Below, one piece after another: positions 35,789-45,372 of a stretch of 56,556 bases of DNA. The position numbers and the translations under genes were made by a program. Location: the NCBI RefSeq assembly GCF_002684405.1, contig NZ_NYVD01000107.1, forward strand, positions 1 through 56,556. Reading direction: 5' to 3'. Below the pieces are notes generated by a model, which was not told where the DNA came from, did no database searches, and worked only from the letters and a program-made list of their open reading frames with translations. The number at the start of each line of letters is the position of its first letter. Within the stretch, counting starts at the first letter, position 1. This DNA is from Parvibaculum sp. Its GTDB lineage: Bacteria; Pseudomonadota; Alphaproteobacteria; Parvibaculales; Parvibaculaceae.

Positions 35789-36430
35789 TCAGGCGGAGGT
35801 GTCCACATTGGCGCCGGGGCCGCCCGATCCGCCGCCCTCTTCCGCCTTGGCGACGCCCACACGGGCCGCGCGCAGCAGCCGGTCGCCGATCATGTAACCG
35901 GCAGACATCACCTGCACCACCGTGCCCGCGGGCTGGCCGGTGCCGGGCACCTCGAACATGGCTTCGTGCAGGTTGGGATCGAATTTCTCGCCCTCGCCCG
36001 GCGTGATTTCCCGCACGCCATGGCGCTCGAAGGTGGTGAGGAGCTGACGGTCGGTCATTTCCACGCCCTCGATCATCGCCTTCACGCTGTCGGGCACCTG
36101 CGAGCGGTCGTCCTCGTTCAGCGCGGCAAGCGCCCGGCGCAGATTGTCGGACACCTCCAGCATGTCGCGGGCAAAGCTGGCGGCGGCGAATTTCACTGCA
36201 TCCTGCTTGTCGCGCTCGGTACGCTTTCGGGTGTTTTCCATTTCGGCCGCCGCGCGCAGCAAGCGGTCCTTGAGATCGGAGACCTGCGCTTCCAGTTCCC
36301 CGACGAGATCGGTTTCAGGTGCGGCCTGTTCCGCCCCTTCGCCCGCGGCGGCCTGTTCGGCCTTCGCATCGCCGGGCGCGGCGTTTTCGGGGGTGTCGGC
36401 GTCCTGTGTCTTTTTTTCTTCGTCGCTCAT
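35789..36430 (-). CDS. grpE: Nucleotide-exchange factor GrpE
   Basis: GrpE releases ADP from DnaK. The 213-residue protein has a long acidic, Ala-rich N terminus (1-55), a coiled-coil (about 45-100) and the beta domain with [58 protein letters not shown]. It ends in a Gly-rich tail. It lies 88 bp after hrcA on the same strand, the usual alphaproteobacterial pair. Confidence 0.96.
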   Translation of the reverse strand: MSDEEKKTQDADTPENAAPGDAKAEQAAAGEGAEQAAPETDLVGELEAQVSDLKDRLLRAAAEMENTRKRTERDKQDAVKFAAASFARDMLEVSDNLRRALAALNEDDRSQVPDSVKAMIEGVEMTDRQLLTTFERHGVREITPGEGEKFDPNLHEAMFEVPGTGQPAGTVVQVMSAGYMIGDRLLRAARVGVAKAEEGGGSGGPGANVDTSA

Positions 36431-36518
36431 GGTTTTCCGGTTCGAAAAAGGGATGGCGGCCTGATGGGCTCATGTGCGCGGCGCGGGCGGATATGTCAAC
36501 CCGCCACGCCTAAACGGG

Positions 36519-37577
36519 CTATTTGATGAGGCGACCGATGAGTTTGGCGGTGTAGTCCACCATCGGAATGACCCGCGCATAGTTCAGCCGTGTCGGGCCG
36601 ATCACGCCCAGCACGCCCACCACATGCTCATTGGCGTCCATATAGGGGCTCACGATCAGTGAGGAGCCCGACATGGAGAAAAGCTTGTTCTCCGAGCCGA
36701 TGAAGATGCGCACGCCATCGGCGGATTCGGCGAGATCCAGAAGCTGGATAAGGTCGCGCTTGTTTTCCAGCGCATCGAAGAGATGGCGAATGCGCTCCAG
36801 ATCATCCAGTGCGTGCAGATCTTCCAGCAGATGCGAGCGCCCGCGCACGATCAGCGATTTGGCCAGCGGGTCGTCATTGGAGGCCCGCCCGCCCGACCAG
36901 GTTGCCAGTCCGGCCTCGATCACCTTGGCGGTCAGCGAATTGAGTTCGGCCCGCTGCTTTTCAACCTCGCGGGCGAGAAAGCCCTTGGATTCCTCCAGCG
37001 TGCGTCCCCGCAAATGGGCGTTCAGATAATTCGTCGCCTCCGAAAGCGCCGAGGGCGTCAGCCCCTTGGGCATTTCGATCACGCGGTTTTCGACGCCCCC
37101 GCCTTCCGTGACGATCACGACCAGCGCGCGTTCCGCATCGATCGGCACAAACTCGATATGCTTCAGCGCATCGTCATGGGTCGGCGCGACGACGAAGCCC
37201 GCCGCATTGGAAAGCCCGGACAGAAGCCGCGTCGCCTCGTCCAGCACGTTTTCGACATCGCGGTCCGTGCCCGCGACCTGCGCCTCGATGGAACTGCGTT
37301 CCTCGTCGGAGAGGTCGCCGACCTCCAGAAGCCCGTCGACAAAGAGCCTGAGGCCCATATCGGTCGGCACGCGGCCGGCGCTGGTATGCGGCGAGAACAG
37401 GAGCCCCAGCGTCTCCAGATCCGACATCACATTGCGGATCGAAGCCGCCGACAGCGACATGGGCATGGTGCGCGAGAGGAAGCGCGAGCCGACCGGATCG
37501 CCGGTCTCCAGATACGCTTCGACGATATGGCGAAGGATCTCGCGCGAGCGTTCATTGAGATCCTTGACGGCGACCAT
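36519..37577 (-). CDS. hrcA: Heat-inducible transcription repressor HrcA
   Basis: HrcA binds CIRCE elements and represses groESL-type operons. The 352-residue protein has the N-terminal winged helix (LNERSREILRHIVEAYLETGDPVGSRFLSR...SAASIRNVMSDLETLGLL), a GAF-like core, and the C-terminal VVGVLGVIGPTRLNYARVIPMVDYTAKLIGRL. No CIRCE (TTAGCACTC-N9-GAGTGCTAA) occurs before hrcA, grpE or dnaK, so its targets, probably groESL, lie elsewhere. Confidence 0.95.
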   Translation of the reverse strand: MVAVKDLNERSREILRHIVEAYLETGDPVGSRFLSRTMPMSLSAASIRNVMSDLETLGLLFSPHTSAGRVPTDMGLRLFVDGLLEVGDLSDEERSSIEAQVAGTDRDVENVLDEATRLLSGLSNAAGFVVAPTHDDALKHIEFVPIDAERALVVIVTEGGGVENRVIEMPKGLTPSALSEATNYLNAHLRGRTLEESKGFLAREVEKQRAELNSLTAKVIEAGLATWSGGRASNDDPLAKSLIVRGRSHLLEDLHALDDLERIRHLFDALENKRDLIQLLDLAESADGVRIFIGSENKLFSMSGSSLIVSPYMDANEHVVGVLGVIGPTRLNYARVIPMVDYTAKLIGRLIK

Positions 37578-37648
37578 GAATGTGCAAACTCCGAGGGACG
37601 ATGTGAGAGACGGCGCGACGCGGTATAAGATATTGAAATTGCCGACTG

Positions 37649-37677
37649 AATCTAGGAACGGCTCGTCTGTCCGTCAA
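37649..37677 (-). promoter_or_regulatory. hrcA promoter with a GANTC site on its -10
   Basis: TTGACG (37677-37672) and TAGATT (37654-37649) are 17 bases apart on the minus strand, about 70 bases before the hrcA ATG. GAATC at 37648-37652 overlaps the -10, as in promoters controlled by CcrM methylation and GcrA. Confidence 0.5.
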
Positions 37678-37690
37678 TCCGCGACCGCTC

Positions 37691-37726
37691 CGCTTTACGC
37701 TGGCTTCGCCAGCCTGTAGGTAAGCG
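37691..37726. promoter_or_regulatory. Stem-loop between hrcA and rph
   Basis: GCTGGC-TTC-GCCAGC (37699-37713) sits inside an outer pairing of CGCTTTAC (37691-37698) with GTAAGCG (37720-37726, one bulge). It lies some 40 bases before rph and could be a leader structure or operator of either divergent gene. Confidence 0.4.
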
Positions 37727-37768
37727 ACACGAAAAATGCGGACAAGACAACAGAAACGGACCTGACCC

Positions 37769-38482
37769 ATGCGACCTTCCGGCCGATCGCCGAACGAAAT
37801 GCGCGCTGTGAGCTTCGAGCCCGGCATCGCCAAACACGCCGAGGGCTCCTGCCTGGTACGCTTCGGCGACACGCATGTGCTGTGCACCGCCTCGCTCGAA
37901 GAGCGCATTCCGCCCTGGCTGAAGGGCCGCGGCGAAGGCTGGGTGACGGCGGAATACGGCATGCTGCCCCGCTCCACCCATGAGCGCATGCGCCGCGAGG
38001 CAAATGCCGGCAAGCAGTCGGGCCGGACGCTGGAAATCCAGCGCCTGATCGGGCGCTCGCTGCGCGCCGTGGTGGATCTGCGCTCGCTGGGCGAACGCCA
38101 GATCACGGTCGATTGCGACGTGATCCAGGCCGATGGCGGCACGCGCACCGCCTCCATCACCGGCGGCTGGGTGGCCCTGCATCAGTGCATCCAGTGGATG
38201 AAGGCCCGCGACATGATTTCCGCGCCCGTGCTTAAGGATCACGTGGCGGCCATCTCCTGTGGCATCTATAACGGCAACTCAGTTGTCGATCTGGATTATG
38301 CCGAGGATTCCACTGCCGATACCGATGCGAATTTCGTGATGACGGGCAAGGGCGGTATCTGCGAAATCCAGGGCACGGCGGAAGGCGAGCCCTTCTCGGA
38401 TGAGGAATTCACCTCCCTCCTGACCCTCGCCCGCACCGCGATCGCCGATCTCGTCGAGGCGCAGAAAAAGGCGATCGCTTAA
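37769..38482 (+). CDS. rph: Ribonuclease PH
   Basis: RNase PH trims tRNA 3' ends by phosphorolysis. The 237-residue protein opens [14 protein letters not shown], has [48 protein letters not shown] and [17 protein letters not shown], both diagnostic. The TAA stop is followed at once by the rdgB ATG. It is divergent from hrcA, as in many alphaproteobacteria. Confidence 0.96.
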   Translation: MRPSGRSPNEMRAVSFEPGIAKHAEGSCLVRFGDTHVLCTASLEERIPPWLKGRGEGWVTAEYGMLPRSTHERMRREANAGKQSGRTLEIQRLIGRSLRAVVDLRSLGERQITVDCDVIQADGGTRTASITGGWVALHQCIQWMKARDMISAPVLKDHVAAISCGIYNGNSVVDLDYAEDSTADTDANFVMTGKGGICEIQGTAEGEPFSDEEFTSLLTLARTAIADLVEAQKKAIA

Positions 38483-39091
38483 ATGACGCGGACATTCGAG
38501 CAAAACGGCAAGCTGGTTGTCGCCAGCCATAATCCGGGCAAGGTCCGCGAAATCGCCGATTTGCTCGCCCCCTTCGGCATCGAAACGATTTCGGCGGGCG
38601 AGCTGGACCTGCCCGAGCCGGAGGAAACCGGCACGACCTTCCGCGAAAACGCCGAGCTGAAGGCGCTGGCCGCCGCGAAAGCCGCGGACCTTCCCGCGCT
38701 GGCCGATGATTCCGGCCTTTGCGTGGGGGTGCTGAACGGCGCGCCAGGCATCTATTCCGCGCGCTGGGCAGGGCCGAAAAAGGATTTCGGCTTCGCCATG
38801 GAGAAGCTGCGTGTGTCGATCCTCGAAGCGGGCACGCATGATACCTCGGCCTGGTTCGTCTGCGGCCTGGCGCTCGCCTGGCCGGACGGGCATGTGGCGT
38901 ATTTCGAGGGCCGGGTGGACGGCGAGGTCGTCTGGCCGCCGCGTGGCGACAAGGGCTTCGGTTACGATCCCATGTTCGTGCCCAAGGGGCATGACATCAC
39001 TTTCGGCGAGATGGACCCGGCGAAAAAACACGCCATGTCCCATCGCGCCGACGCATTCCGGCAGCTCGTGGATGCCTGCTTCAAAAAGTGA
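38483..39091 (+). CDS. rdgB: Non-canonical purine NTP pyrophosphatase (XTP/dITP)
   Basis: RdgB/HAM1 removes dITP and XTP from the nucleotide pool. The 202-residue protein has [48 protein letters not shown] and [10 protein letters not shown]. It abuts rph and overlaps the hemW start by 20 bases, so rph-rdgB-hemW is one operon. Confidence 0.95.
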   Translation: MTRTFEQNGKLVVASHNPGKVREIADLLAPFGIETISAGELDLPEPEETGTTFRENAELKALAAAKAADLPALADDSGLCVGVLNGAPGIYSARWAGPKKDFGFAMEKLRVSILEAGTHDTSAWFVCGLALAWPDGHVAYFEGRVDGEVVWPPRGDKGFGYDPMFVPKGHDITFGEMDPAKKHAMSHRADAFRQLVDACFKK

Positions 39092-40271
39092 CAACAAAGT
39101 ATCTGACATAGCGCCGGACAATGAGCCCGGTTTCGGCATCTATGTGCATTGGCCTTTCTGCCAGGCCAAATGTCCCTATTGCGATTTCAATTCCCATGTC
39201 GTCGCGCATATCGACCAGCCCCGCTGGGCCCGCGCGCTGGCGGGCGAGCTTGCCCGCTACCGCGAGCTGACGGGTCCGCGCGAGGTGACCTCGATCTTTT
39301 TCGGCGGCGGCACGCCGTCCCTCATGACGCCGGAGACGGTGGGAACGGTGATGGAGACCATCGCCCGGCTCTGGCATGTGCCGCAGGGCGTGGAGGCGAC
39401 GCTGGAGGCCAATCCGACCAGCGTGGAGGCCGAAAATTTCCGTGGATACCGGGCGGCGGGCATCAACCGCCTGTCGCTGGGCGTGCAGTCCCTCGATGAT
39501 GAGCAGCTGAAATTCCTCGGGCGGCTTCACAGCGCGCAGGAGGCGATGGCCGCCATTGCGCTGGCCCGTGAGATTTTTCCACGTCTGTCATTCGACCTTA
39601 TTTATGCGCGCCCCGGCCAGACACCGCAGAGTTGGACAACCGAGTTGCGGGAGGCGCTGTCCCATGCGGCCGACCACCTCTCGCTCTACCAGCTCACCAT
39701 CGAGGAAGGGACGGCCTTCGAACGCCTGTATGAAAAGGGGGCCTTCCGCCTGCCGGACGAGGAAGCGGCGGCGGCGCTTTATGCGCTGACCGCGGATATC
39801 TGTGCAGAAAAGGGGATGGCGGCCTATGAGGTCTCGAACTACGCCGTGCCCGGCGCGGAATGCGCCCATAATCTCGTCTATTGGCGATATGGCGATTATG
39901 TCGGCGTCGGCCCCGGCGCGCATGGCCGGTTGAGCCTGAACGGCAAGCGGATCGCCACCACGGCGCGCCGCATGCCCGGCGACTGGATCGAGGCGGTGGA
40001 AGAGACGGGCGACGGCACGCAGGGCACCGAAGAGGTGAGCCCGTCGGGGCAGGGCGACGAGATGGTCCTGATGGGCCTCAGGCTGGAAGAGGGCGTCTCG
40101 CTCGCCCGCTACGAGGCGCTGACCGGCAGGGCGCTTCCCGAAGAAAGGCTTGCCCGGCTGGAAGCGCAGCATCTGATCGGTCGCGAGCAGCGCGGCAACG
40201 ACACCCGCCTCATCGCGACGCCGGAAGGCCGCATGGTGCTGGACGCGCTGCTGGGCGAATTGCTGGCCTAG
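39072..40271 (+). CDS. hemW: Radical SAM haem chaperone HemW
   Basis: HemW, long annotated as oxygen-independent coproporphyrinogen oxidase, binds and delivers haem. The 399-residue protein has the radical-SAM cysteines Cys30, Cys34, Cys37 in [18 protein letters not shown], the auxiliary motif SLGVQS and the haem-binding HNLVYW near residue 260, which marks HemW rather than HemN. The ATG at 39072 lies inside rdgB. Its TAG overlaps the TAG of convergent maiA in a shared CTAG. Confidence 0.93.
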   Translation: MPASKSDNKVSDIAPDNEPGFGIYVHWPFCQAKCPYCDFNSHVVAHIDQPRWARALAGELARYRELTGPREVTSIFFGGGTPSLMTPETVGTVMETIARLWHVPQGVEATLEANPTSVEAENFRGYRAAGINRLSLGVQSLDDEQLKFLGRLHSAQEAMAAIALAREIFPRLSFDLIYARPGQTPQSWTTELREALSHAADHLSLYQLTIEEGTAFERLYEKGAFRLPDEEAAAALYALTADICAEKGMAAYEVSNYAVPGAECAHNLVYWRYGDYVGVGPGAHGRLSLNGKRIATTARRMPGDWIEAVEETGDGTQGTEEVSPSGQGDEMVLMGLRLEEGVSLARYEALTGRALPEERLARLEAQHLIGREQRGNDTRLIATPEGRMVLDALLGELLA

Positions 40272-40921
40272 CCTTCTTCGTAGTCGGGCTGGGCTTCGGG
40301 CGCGGCTTTCTGGAACGCGGGAAGCGTCTCGCAGCGTTCGACGATCTCCGCGAGCCGTGGATAGGGCGTCAGATCGACATTCATACGGCGGAGATTGCCA
40401 TATTGCGGCACCAGTGCGATGTCCGCGACCGTGGGATAGTCGGCATAGGCAAAGCGCGTATCGGGAGCGTCTTTCAGCATCTCCTCCAGCGCGTGGCACC
40501 CGCGAACGGCCCAGCGCTTGTACCAGTCGGCCTGTGCCTGTGGTGGCAGCGCCAGATCCGTGCCGAGAAATTTGAAGATGCTCAGATTGAGCAGCGCGTG
40601 CATTTCGCCTGCCACCGTATTGGCAAAGGCCCGGGCCTGCGCGCGGATTGCCGGATCGCTCGGCAGAATGGAAGGCGCTGGATAAAGCTCTTCCAGGTAT
40701 TCCAGGATTGCCATCGACTGGGTGAGGATCGTCCCGTCATGGTCGAGCGCCGGGATCAGACCCAGCGGATTGATCTTGAGATATTCCGGCGAAAGATGGG
40801 CTTCTTTCGGCGGCCGCGTGTCGATAGAGACGTAGTCGTACTCGATCCCCTTGAGATTGAGCACCGTGCGGACACGGTGGCCCGCCGAGTTTCGGAAGAA
40901 GGTGTAGAGCCGGAAACCCAT
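40268..40921 (-). CDS. maiA: Maleylacetoacetate isomerase-like zeta glutathione S-transferase
   Basis: The 217-residue protein has a GST N-terminal domain (RNSAGHRVRTVLNLKGIEYDYVSIDT, INPLGLIPALDHDGTILTQSMAILEYLEE) and a helical C-terminal domain with YPTVADIALVPQYGNLRRMNVDLTPYPRLAEI, the zeta-class pattern. MaiA isomerises maleylacetoacetate in tyrosine breakdown, but no other gene of that route is nearby, so the substrate could differ. It is 3 bases after the LpoA-like gene. Confidence 0.85.
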   Translation of the reverse strand: MGFRLYTFFRNSAGHRVRTVLNLKGIEYDYVSIDTRPPKEAHLSPEYLKINPLGLIPALDHDGTILTQSMAILEYLEELYPAPSILPSDPAIRAQARAFANTVAGEMHALLNLSIFKFLGTDLALPPQAQADWYKRWAVRGCHALEEMLKDAPDTRFAYADYPTVADIALVPQYGNLRRMNVDLTPYPRLAEIVERCETLPAFQKAAPEAQPDYEEG

Positions 40922-40924
40922 CGT

Positions 40925-42202
40925 TCAGAACGCCGGGGCAGGGGCAAAACCTGTCGGGGCCGGATCGACCTGCTTGAGGCCCGAGGCCGTGATCTGCATC
41001 ACGGCGAGCCCGCGTTCGATCCCGCCATCGGGCAGGAAGCGGAACACGCCATCGACGCCGGAAAAGCCTTCCGGATCCGTCAGCACATCTTCCGAATAGG
41101 GGTTGCCGCCGCCCCGCGCGGAAAGCGCGATGGCAAGCCCTGCCGCGTCATAGGCAAGGCTCGCGAGCCGGGGCGGGGTGGCGCCATAGGCCCGGCGATA
41201 CCGCTCTACGAACCGTTTATGCGCTTCCAGCGGCGGCGCGGCGAAAAGCCCCCCCTGCAGCGGTGGCTCGCGGGTGAGCGAGGGATCATCCCACTGGCCG
41301 GTGCCGATGAACTGGACCTGTCGCGGATCGACATCGTTATAGGGCAGAAGCGGCGCCAGCGATTTGATGACCGAGCCGCCCTCGGGCATGAAGACCGCGT
41401 CGAACCCGTTGCCGCCATCATAGGCCCGGGCGATCTGCTTGACCGGCGCATACATGCCTTGCGCATTTCGCGGATAGACGGCGCTGGCGACCACGGTGCC
41501 GGCCCGCGCGGCCACGGCCTGATTGAAGGCGGTCCGGACACGATCCCCGAAAGCGGATTGCGGATAGAGCGCGGCAAAGCGCGTCTTGCCCTGCAGGACC
41601 GTGTAATCGACGATCCGGTCGACCTCGAGCGAGGGCGGGAAAGAGAGCAGGTGCACGCCGTCGCCCGCCACATCGAGATCGGAGGAGAAGGCCAGCACCG
41701 GCACATGCGTATCGGCGGCAAGCGGTTTCACCGCCTGTACTTCGGCGGAAAAGAGCGGCCCCAGAATGATGTCCGCGCCTTCTTCGAGCGCCTGACGCGC
41801 GGCCCGTTCGGCGCTGCCGGCCGAGCCGTCGGTCGCCTTGGGCATCATCAGCACATTCGGCCGATCGAACTCGAAAAGCGCGAGCTGTGCGGCGTTATAG
41901 AGCGCATTCGCCAGATCCTGCGCGCGCGAATTGTTGAAGGGCAGGATGACCGCGATGCGCACCGGGTTCGCATTGGGCGGCAGGAAGGGCGGGCTGTAAT
42001 AGTTCGCCGGATTGCGTTCGACCAGATGCTCGGGCTGTTGCTGGACGGGCTGCTGTACCTGCGGTTGCGGCTGGACAGGGGCCTGCGCCACCGGCTTGGG
42101 GGTGCCGCTGCAGCCCGCCAGAGCGAGGGCGCCGAGAACGAACAGGGCCGGACGCAAGGCGTGTCGGGCGGAAGAAAGATAAGCGGAAATCTTGAAATGC
42201 AC
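40925..42202 (-). CDS. Penicillin-binding protein activator, LpoA/LppC-like lipoprotein
   Basis: The 425-residue protein starts with a lipoprotein signal (lipobox ALAGC about residue 31), then a Pro/Gln-rich linker (about 35-60) that could span the periplasm, and a periplasmic-binding-protein fold starting IAVILPFNNSRAQDLANALYNAAQLALFE. This matches the C-terminal half of E. coli LpoA, which activates PBP1A. The GTG at 42202 has AGGA nine bases upstream; an ATG at 42292 would hide the signal. Activation of a specific PBP here is inference. Confidence 0.85.
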   Translation of the reverse strand: MHFKISAYLSSARHALRPALFVLGALALAGCSGTPKPVAQAPVQPQPQVQQPVQQQPEHLVERNPANYYSPPFLPPNANPVRIAVILPFNNSRAQDLANALYNAAQLALFEFDRPNVLMMPKATDGSAGSAERAARQALEEGADIILGPLFSAEVQAVKPLAADTHVPVLAFSSDLDVAGDGVHLLSFPPSLEVDRIVDYTVLQGKTRFAALYPQSAFGDRVRTAFNQAVAARAGTVVASAVYPRNAQGMYAPVKQIARAYDGGNGFDAVFMPEGGSVIKSLAPLLPYNDVDPRQVQFIGTGQWDDPSLTREPPLQGGLFAAPPLEAHKRFVERYRRAYGATPPRLASLAYDAAGLAIALSARGGGNPYSEDVLTDPEGFSGVDGVFRFLPDGGIERGLAVMQITASGLKQVDPAPTGFAPAPAF

Positions 42203-42330
42203 GGGATATGTCCTGCCGGATTTGCAGTGCGGAAAGCCTAGGCTGCGCCGCCCCTCAAGTAAACAAACGCAGCGTGTTCTAACCGCAACCAATTGCCAAA
42301 CAAATATGGCGGGCGCATGGTCTGCGCATC

Positions 42331-43194
42331 ATGACCGGAAAAACGACCGTAACGGGCCGCCTGGAGCCCGGCCTCTACGTGACGGCGACGCCCATCGGCA
42401 ATGCCTCCGACATTACCCTGCGCGCGCTGGACGTTCTGTCCCGCGCCGATCTCGTGCTGTGCGAGGATACGCGGGTGACGTCGAAGCTTTTCGCCATTCA
42501 TAATATTCAGGCGAAAACCGCACCCTATCACGACCATAATGCCGAGGAAATGCGCCCGCGCGTCCTGAAACGGCTGGGCGCGGGGGAGGCGATCGCGCTG
42601 GTTTCCGACGCCGGGACGCCGATGGTCTCCGACCCCGGTTTCAAGCTGGTGCGCGAGGCGCTGGATGAAGGGTTCAACGTGACGGCGCTGCCCGGCGCCT
42701 CGTCGCTTCTGGCCGCGCTGGTGCTGGCAGGCCTGCCCACGGACCGATTCTTTTTCGGCGGCTTCCTGCCTGCAAAACAGGAGGCAAGGCGCAAGGACCT
42801 GACCGAGCTTTCCACGATTCCCTCGACCATGGTATTTCTGGAAAGCGCCAACCGGCTGGCCGCCGTGCTGGCCGATATGGCCGACTTGCTGGGCGAGCGC
42901 GAGGTGGCGGTCGCCCGGGAACTCACCAAGAAATTCGAGGAAGTGCGCAAGGGCACGCTGGCCGATATTGCGCAGCATTACGCGGAAGCCGGCGCGCCCA
43001 AAGGCGAGATCGTGATCGTGGTCGGACCGCCCGCGCCACGCGCCGCGCTCTGCGCCCATGAGGTCGATGCGATGATCGAGAACGCGCTGCGCCGGACGAG
43101 CCTCAAGGACGCTGTGGCAGAAGTCGTCTCGATTACCGGCTTGCCGAGGCGCGAGGTCTATCAGCGCGCCCTCGACCTTTCCAAAGAGCAATGA
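42331..43194 (+). CDS. rsmI: 16S rRNA (cytidine-1402-2'-O) methyltransferase
   Basis: RsmI methylates the ribose of C1402 in 16S rRNA. The 287-residue tetrapyrrole-methylase-fold protein has LYVTATPIGNASDITLRALDVLSRADLVLCEDTRVTSKL, VSDAGTPMVSDPGFKLV, LPGASSLLAALVLAGLPTDRFFFGGFLP and PKGEIVIVVG. It is divergent from the LpoA-like gene and one base from yraN, the standard order. Confidence 0.96.
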   Translation: MTGKTTVTGRLEPGLYVTATPIGNASDITLRALDVLSRADLVLCEDTRVTSKLFAIHNIQAKTAPYHDHNAEEMRPRVLKRLGAGEAIALVSDAGTPMVSDPGFKLVREALDEGFNVTALPGASSLLAALVLAGLPTDRFFFGGFLPAKQEARRKDLTELSTIPSTMVFLESANRLAAVLADMADLLGEREVAVARELTKKFEEVRKGTLADIAQHYAEAGAPKGEIVIVVGPPAPRAALCAHEVDAMIENALRRTSLKDAVAEVVSITGLPRREVYQRALDLSKEQ

Positions 43195-43195
43195 G

Positions 43196-43627
43196 GTGGA
43201 ACGCAAGCGCCGCGGCGGCATCCGGGCCCGAAAGACCCTCGAGCGACAGGTGAGGGGCAAGGCGTCCCATGCCAGAGGGCTGCGCGCCGAGGCGCTCGCC
43301 GCGCTTTTGCTGCGCCTCAAGGGCTACCGGATTCTGGAGCGCCGCCTCAAGACCCGCGCGGGCGAGATCGATATTCTCGCGCGACGCGGCAGAACGCTCG
43401 CCATCGTCGAAGTGAAGGCCAGGACGGGGGAGGGCGCGGCACGCGAAGCCCTGCGGCCGCACCAGCAGGCGCGGCTCTGGCGGGCGGGAGAACAACTATT
43501 CGCGCTCCGACCGGACCTTGCGGGCTGCGATATGCGCTTCGACCTCGTGCTGGTCACGCCCTCGCCCTTGCCCTTCGGTTTTCCGGGCGGCTGGCCGCGC
43601 CATCTGCCCGACGCCTGGCGCGATTGA
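43196..43627 (+). CDS. yraN: YraN (UPF0102) endonuclease-fold protein
   Basis: A 143-residue protein with the PD-(D/E)xK-type motif GEIDILARRGRTLAIVEVKAR preceded by GLRAEALAALLLRLKGYRILERR. UPF0102 proteins are of the Holliday-junction-resolvase-like fold, function not settled. GTG at 43196 follows the rsmI stop by one base; a clear RBS is not visible, so coupling is likely. The first 25 residues are Arg/Lys-rich. Confidence 0.9.
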   Translation: MERKRRGGIRARKTLERQVRGKASHARGLRAEALAALLLRLKGYRILERRLKTRAGEIDILARRGRTLAIVEVKARTGEGAAREALRPHQQARLWRAGEQLFALRPDLAGCDMRFDLVLVTPSPLPFGFPGGWPRHLPDAWRD

Positions 43628-43674
43628 CGCCATCCGGGCGAGCCGCGCCTTGCGCATCTCGTTCCCGCCGCGCC

Positions 43675-44559
43675 ATGATACCGGGCATGGGACGGCCTCT
43701 TCAGCAAACCGACGATGAAATCGAACGCCGACTGCGCGCGGTGGGCACGGCCGGGGAGGGCGATATCGATATTGCCGAAACCGCGCTGCTGCTGGCGGCC
43801 TGCGACCGGCCGGATCTGTCCCTGGGCAATTACCGGGACCATCTGGCGCTTCTTTGCGGCGCGGTCCGCGAGGCAATGGACCGTGCCTCCCAATGCGACG
43901 CGCATGAACTCGCCGAGCTTCTGGGCGGCGTCATTTCGGGCCTTCACGGCTATCGCGGCGATGCGGAGACATATGACGATCCGCGCAATGCAAACCTCAT
44001 GGAGGTGATCGACCGGCGCAAGGGCCTGCCCGTGGCGCTGGGCATCGTCTGGCTTCATGTGGCGGCGCGTCTGGGGCTCGACCTGGCCGGGCTCAACTTC
44101 CCCGGCCATTTCGTGCTGCGGCTGAGAACGGAAGGAAGCGGTCCGCGCGACGCGGCGATTGTCGACCCGTTCAATGGCGGCCAGCTTCTGACCAGCGCCG
44201 ATCTTCTCTCGATGATCCGGCAGGTGGAAGGCCCCGACGCCGCCCTCTCGCCGGATGCCTATGCGGAAGTCTCGCCGCGCGACATTCTGCTGAGGCTCCA
44301 GAACAACATTCTGATGCGTGCCGTGCGCAGCAATGATTTCGCCCGGGCGCGCGATGTGGTGACCCGCATGATCTGGATCGCGCCTGAGCGCGCGGGCCTC
44401 CTCTTTGAGCTGGGCCGCCTCGAAGTGCATGACGGACGCATGGGTGCCGCCATCGACGCTTTCGCCTCCTGCTACGAAAAGGCCGTCGATCTTGGCGAAG
44501 ACCGTATCGCGGAGATGGCGGAACAGGCCCTGCGCGAGTTGAAGCCCCGCCTCAACTGA
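43675..44559 (+). CDS. SirB1-family transglutaminase-like protein with TPR
   Basis: A protein of about 290 residues. The transglutaminase-like core shows NLMEVIDRRKGLPVALGIVWLHVAARLGLDLAGLNFPGHFVLRL and then VDPFNGGQLL, the SirB1 pattern. I see no cysteine in this core, so it is probably non-catalytic. A TPR-like helical end (VRSNDFARARDVVTRMIWIAPERAGLLFELGRLEVHDGRMGAAIDAFASCYE) follows. Start is uncertain among TTG 43624, ATG 43675 and ATG 43687. Role unknown. It follows yraN. Confidence 0.85.
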   Translation: MIPGMGRPLQQTDDEIERRLRAVGTAGEGDIDIAETALLLAACDRPDLSLGNYRDHLALLCGAVREAMDRASQCDAHELAELLGGVISGLHGYRGDAETYDDPRNANLMEVIDRRKGLPVALGIVWLHVAARLGLDLAGLNFPGHFVLRLRTEGSGPRDAAIVDPFNGGQLLTSADLLSMIRQVEGPDAALSPDAYAEVSPRDILLRLQNNILMRAVRSNDFARARDVVTRMIWIAPERAGLLFELGRLEVHDGRMGAAIDAFASCYEKAVDLGEDRIAEMAEQALRELKPRLN

Positions 44560-44570
44560 CCTTGCGACGC

Positions 44571-45263
44571 TTAGCCGGTCGGCGGCGGCAGGGGCAGGCT
44601 GCGGATCGTATCCATATATTTGATGAGCGCCTCATCGAGACCCGTCATCGCCATTTCGACGCCGATGGTCGCCACGATCAGTCCCATCAGCCGTGTGACG
44701 ACGGTGAGATTCGTCGTGCCCATGTAATGGACGATGCGCCGCGCCTGCTGGAAAGAGAAATATGTGATGGCGGCAATGACGGCGAAGGCGCTGATGGAAA
44801 TGATGCTCGACAGGAAGCCCGGATGAGCGGAGAAGCCGACCGCCGTGGCGATCGTGCCGGGGCCGGCGATCATCGGTACGGCGAGCGGCGACACGGCAAC
44901 GGAGAGCTGCGCTTCCATGACATCGGCGGGAACTTCTTCATCCTCCACCTCTTCCGGCACATGGGCGGAAGAGGAATGACCCTGCAGCATCTGAAAGCCG
45001 ATGATCGCCACCAGAATGCCGCCTGTAATGCGCAACGCGGCGATCGTGACGCCGAAAAGCTCGAAAATGAGCTTGCCCGCCACGCTGAAAAGCACGACCA
45101 CGGCCAGGGAAATGAGAACGCTTTGCCGGGCGATCTGCAGCTTCACCCGGCGGCTGTCGCCGGCCGTCAAGGCAATGAAGACCGGTGTGTTCGCGATCGG
45201 ATTGGCGATGGCGAAATAACCGGCAAGGCAGGTGGCGGCAAAGGCGATATTATCTTCAAGCAT
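44571..45263 (-). CDS. MarC-family integral membrane protein
   Basis: A 230-residue protein with six hydrophobic segments: FAIANPIANTPVFIALT near the start (NP motif), LRITGGILVAIIGFQMLQG, an acidic loop around 100-115, then SPLAVPMIAGPGTIATAV, the duplicated NP/GP motif. MarC proteins are of unknown function; the early link to multiple antibiotic resistance was withdrawn. It is convergent with the SirB1 gene (11-base gap). Confidence 0.87.
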   Translation of the reverse strand: MLEDNIAFAATCLAGYFAIANPIANTPVFIALTAGDSRRVKLQIARQSVLISLAVVVLFSVAGKLIFELFGVTIAALRITGGILVAIIGFQMLQGHSSSAHVPEEVEDEEVPADVMEAQLSVAVSPLAVPMIAGPGTIATAVGFSAHPGFLSSIISISAFAVIAAITYFSFQQARRIVHYMGTTNLTVVTRLMGLIVATIGVEMAMTGLDEALIKYMDTIRSLPLPPPTG

Positions 45264-45372
45264 GCGCCTATATTGCGCCCGCGGCCGGCGCTTGCAAGCC
45301 ACCTCTGGTCTTTTCCCGCCGGAAGCCCCATCTTCACGCGATTGATATGACGACCCGCTCCAAGGAATGCCG

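Noticed and set aside
37578-37768. Possible CIRCE element before hrcA
   Set aside because: No TTAGCACTC-N9-GAGTGCTAA or close variant on either strand; only a GCTGGC/GCCAGC stem-loop is present.
39881-42241. 786-codon plus-strand frame opposite maiA and the LpoA-like gene
   Set aside because: Complement of two well-supported genes and reads as low-complexity Arg/Gly/His sequence.
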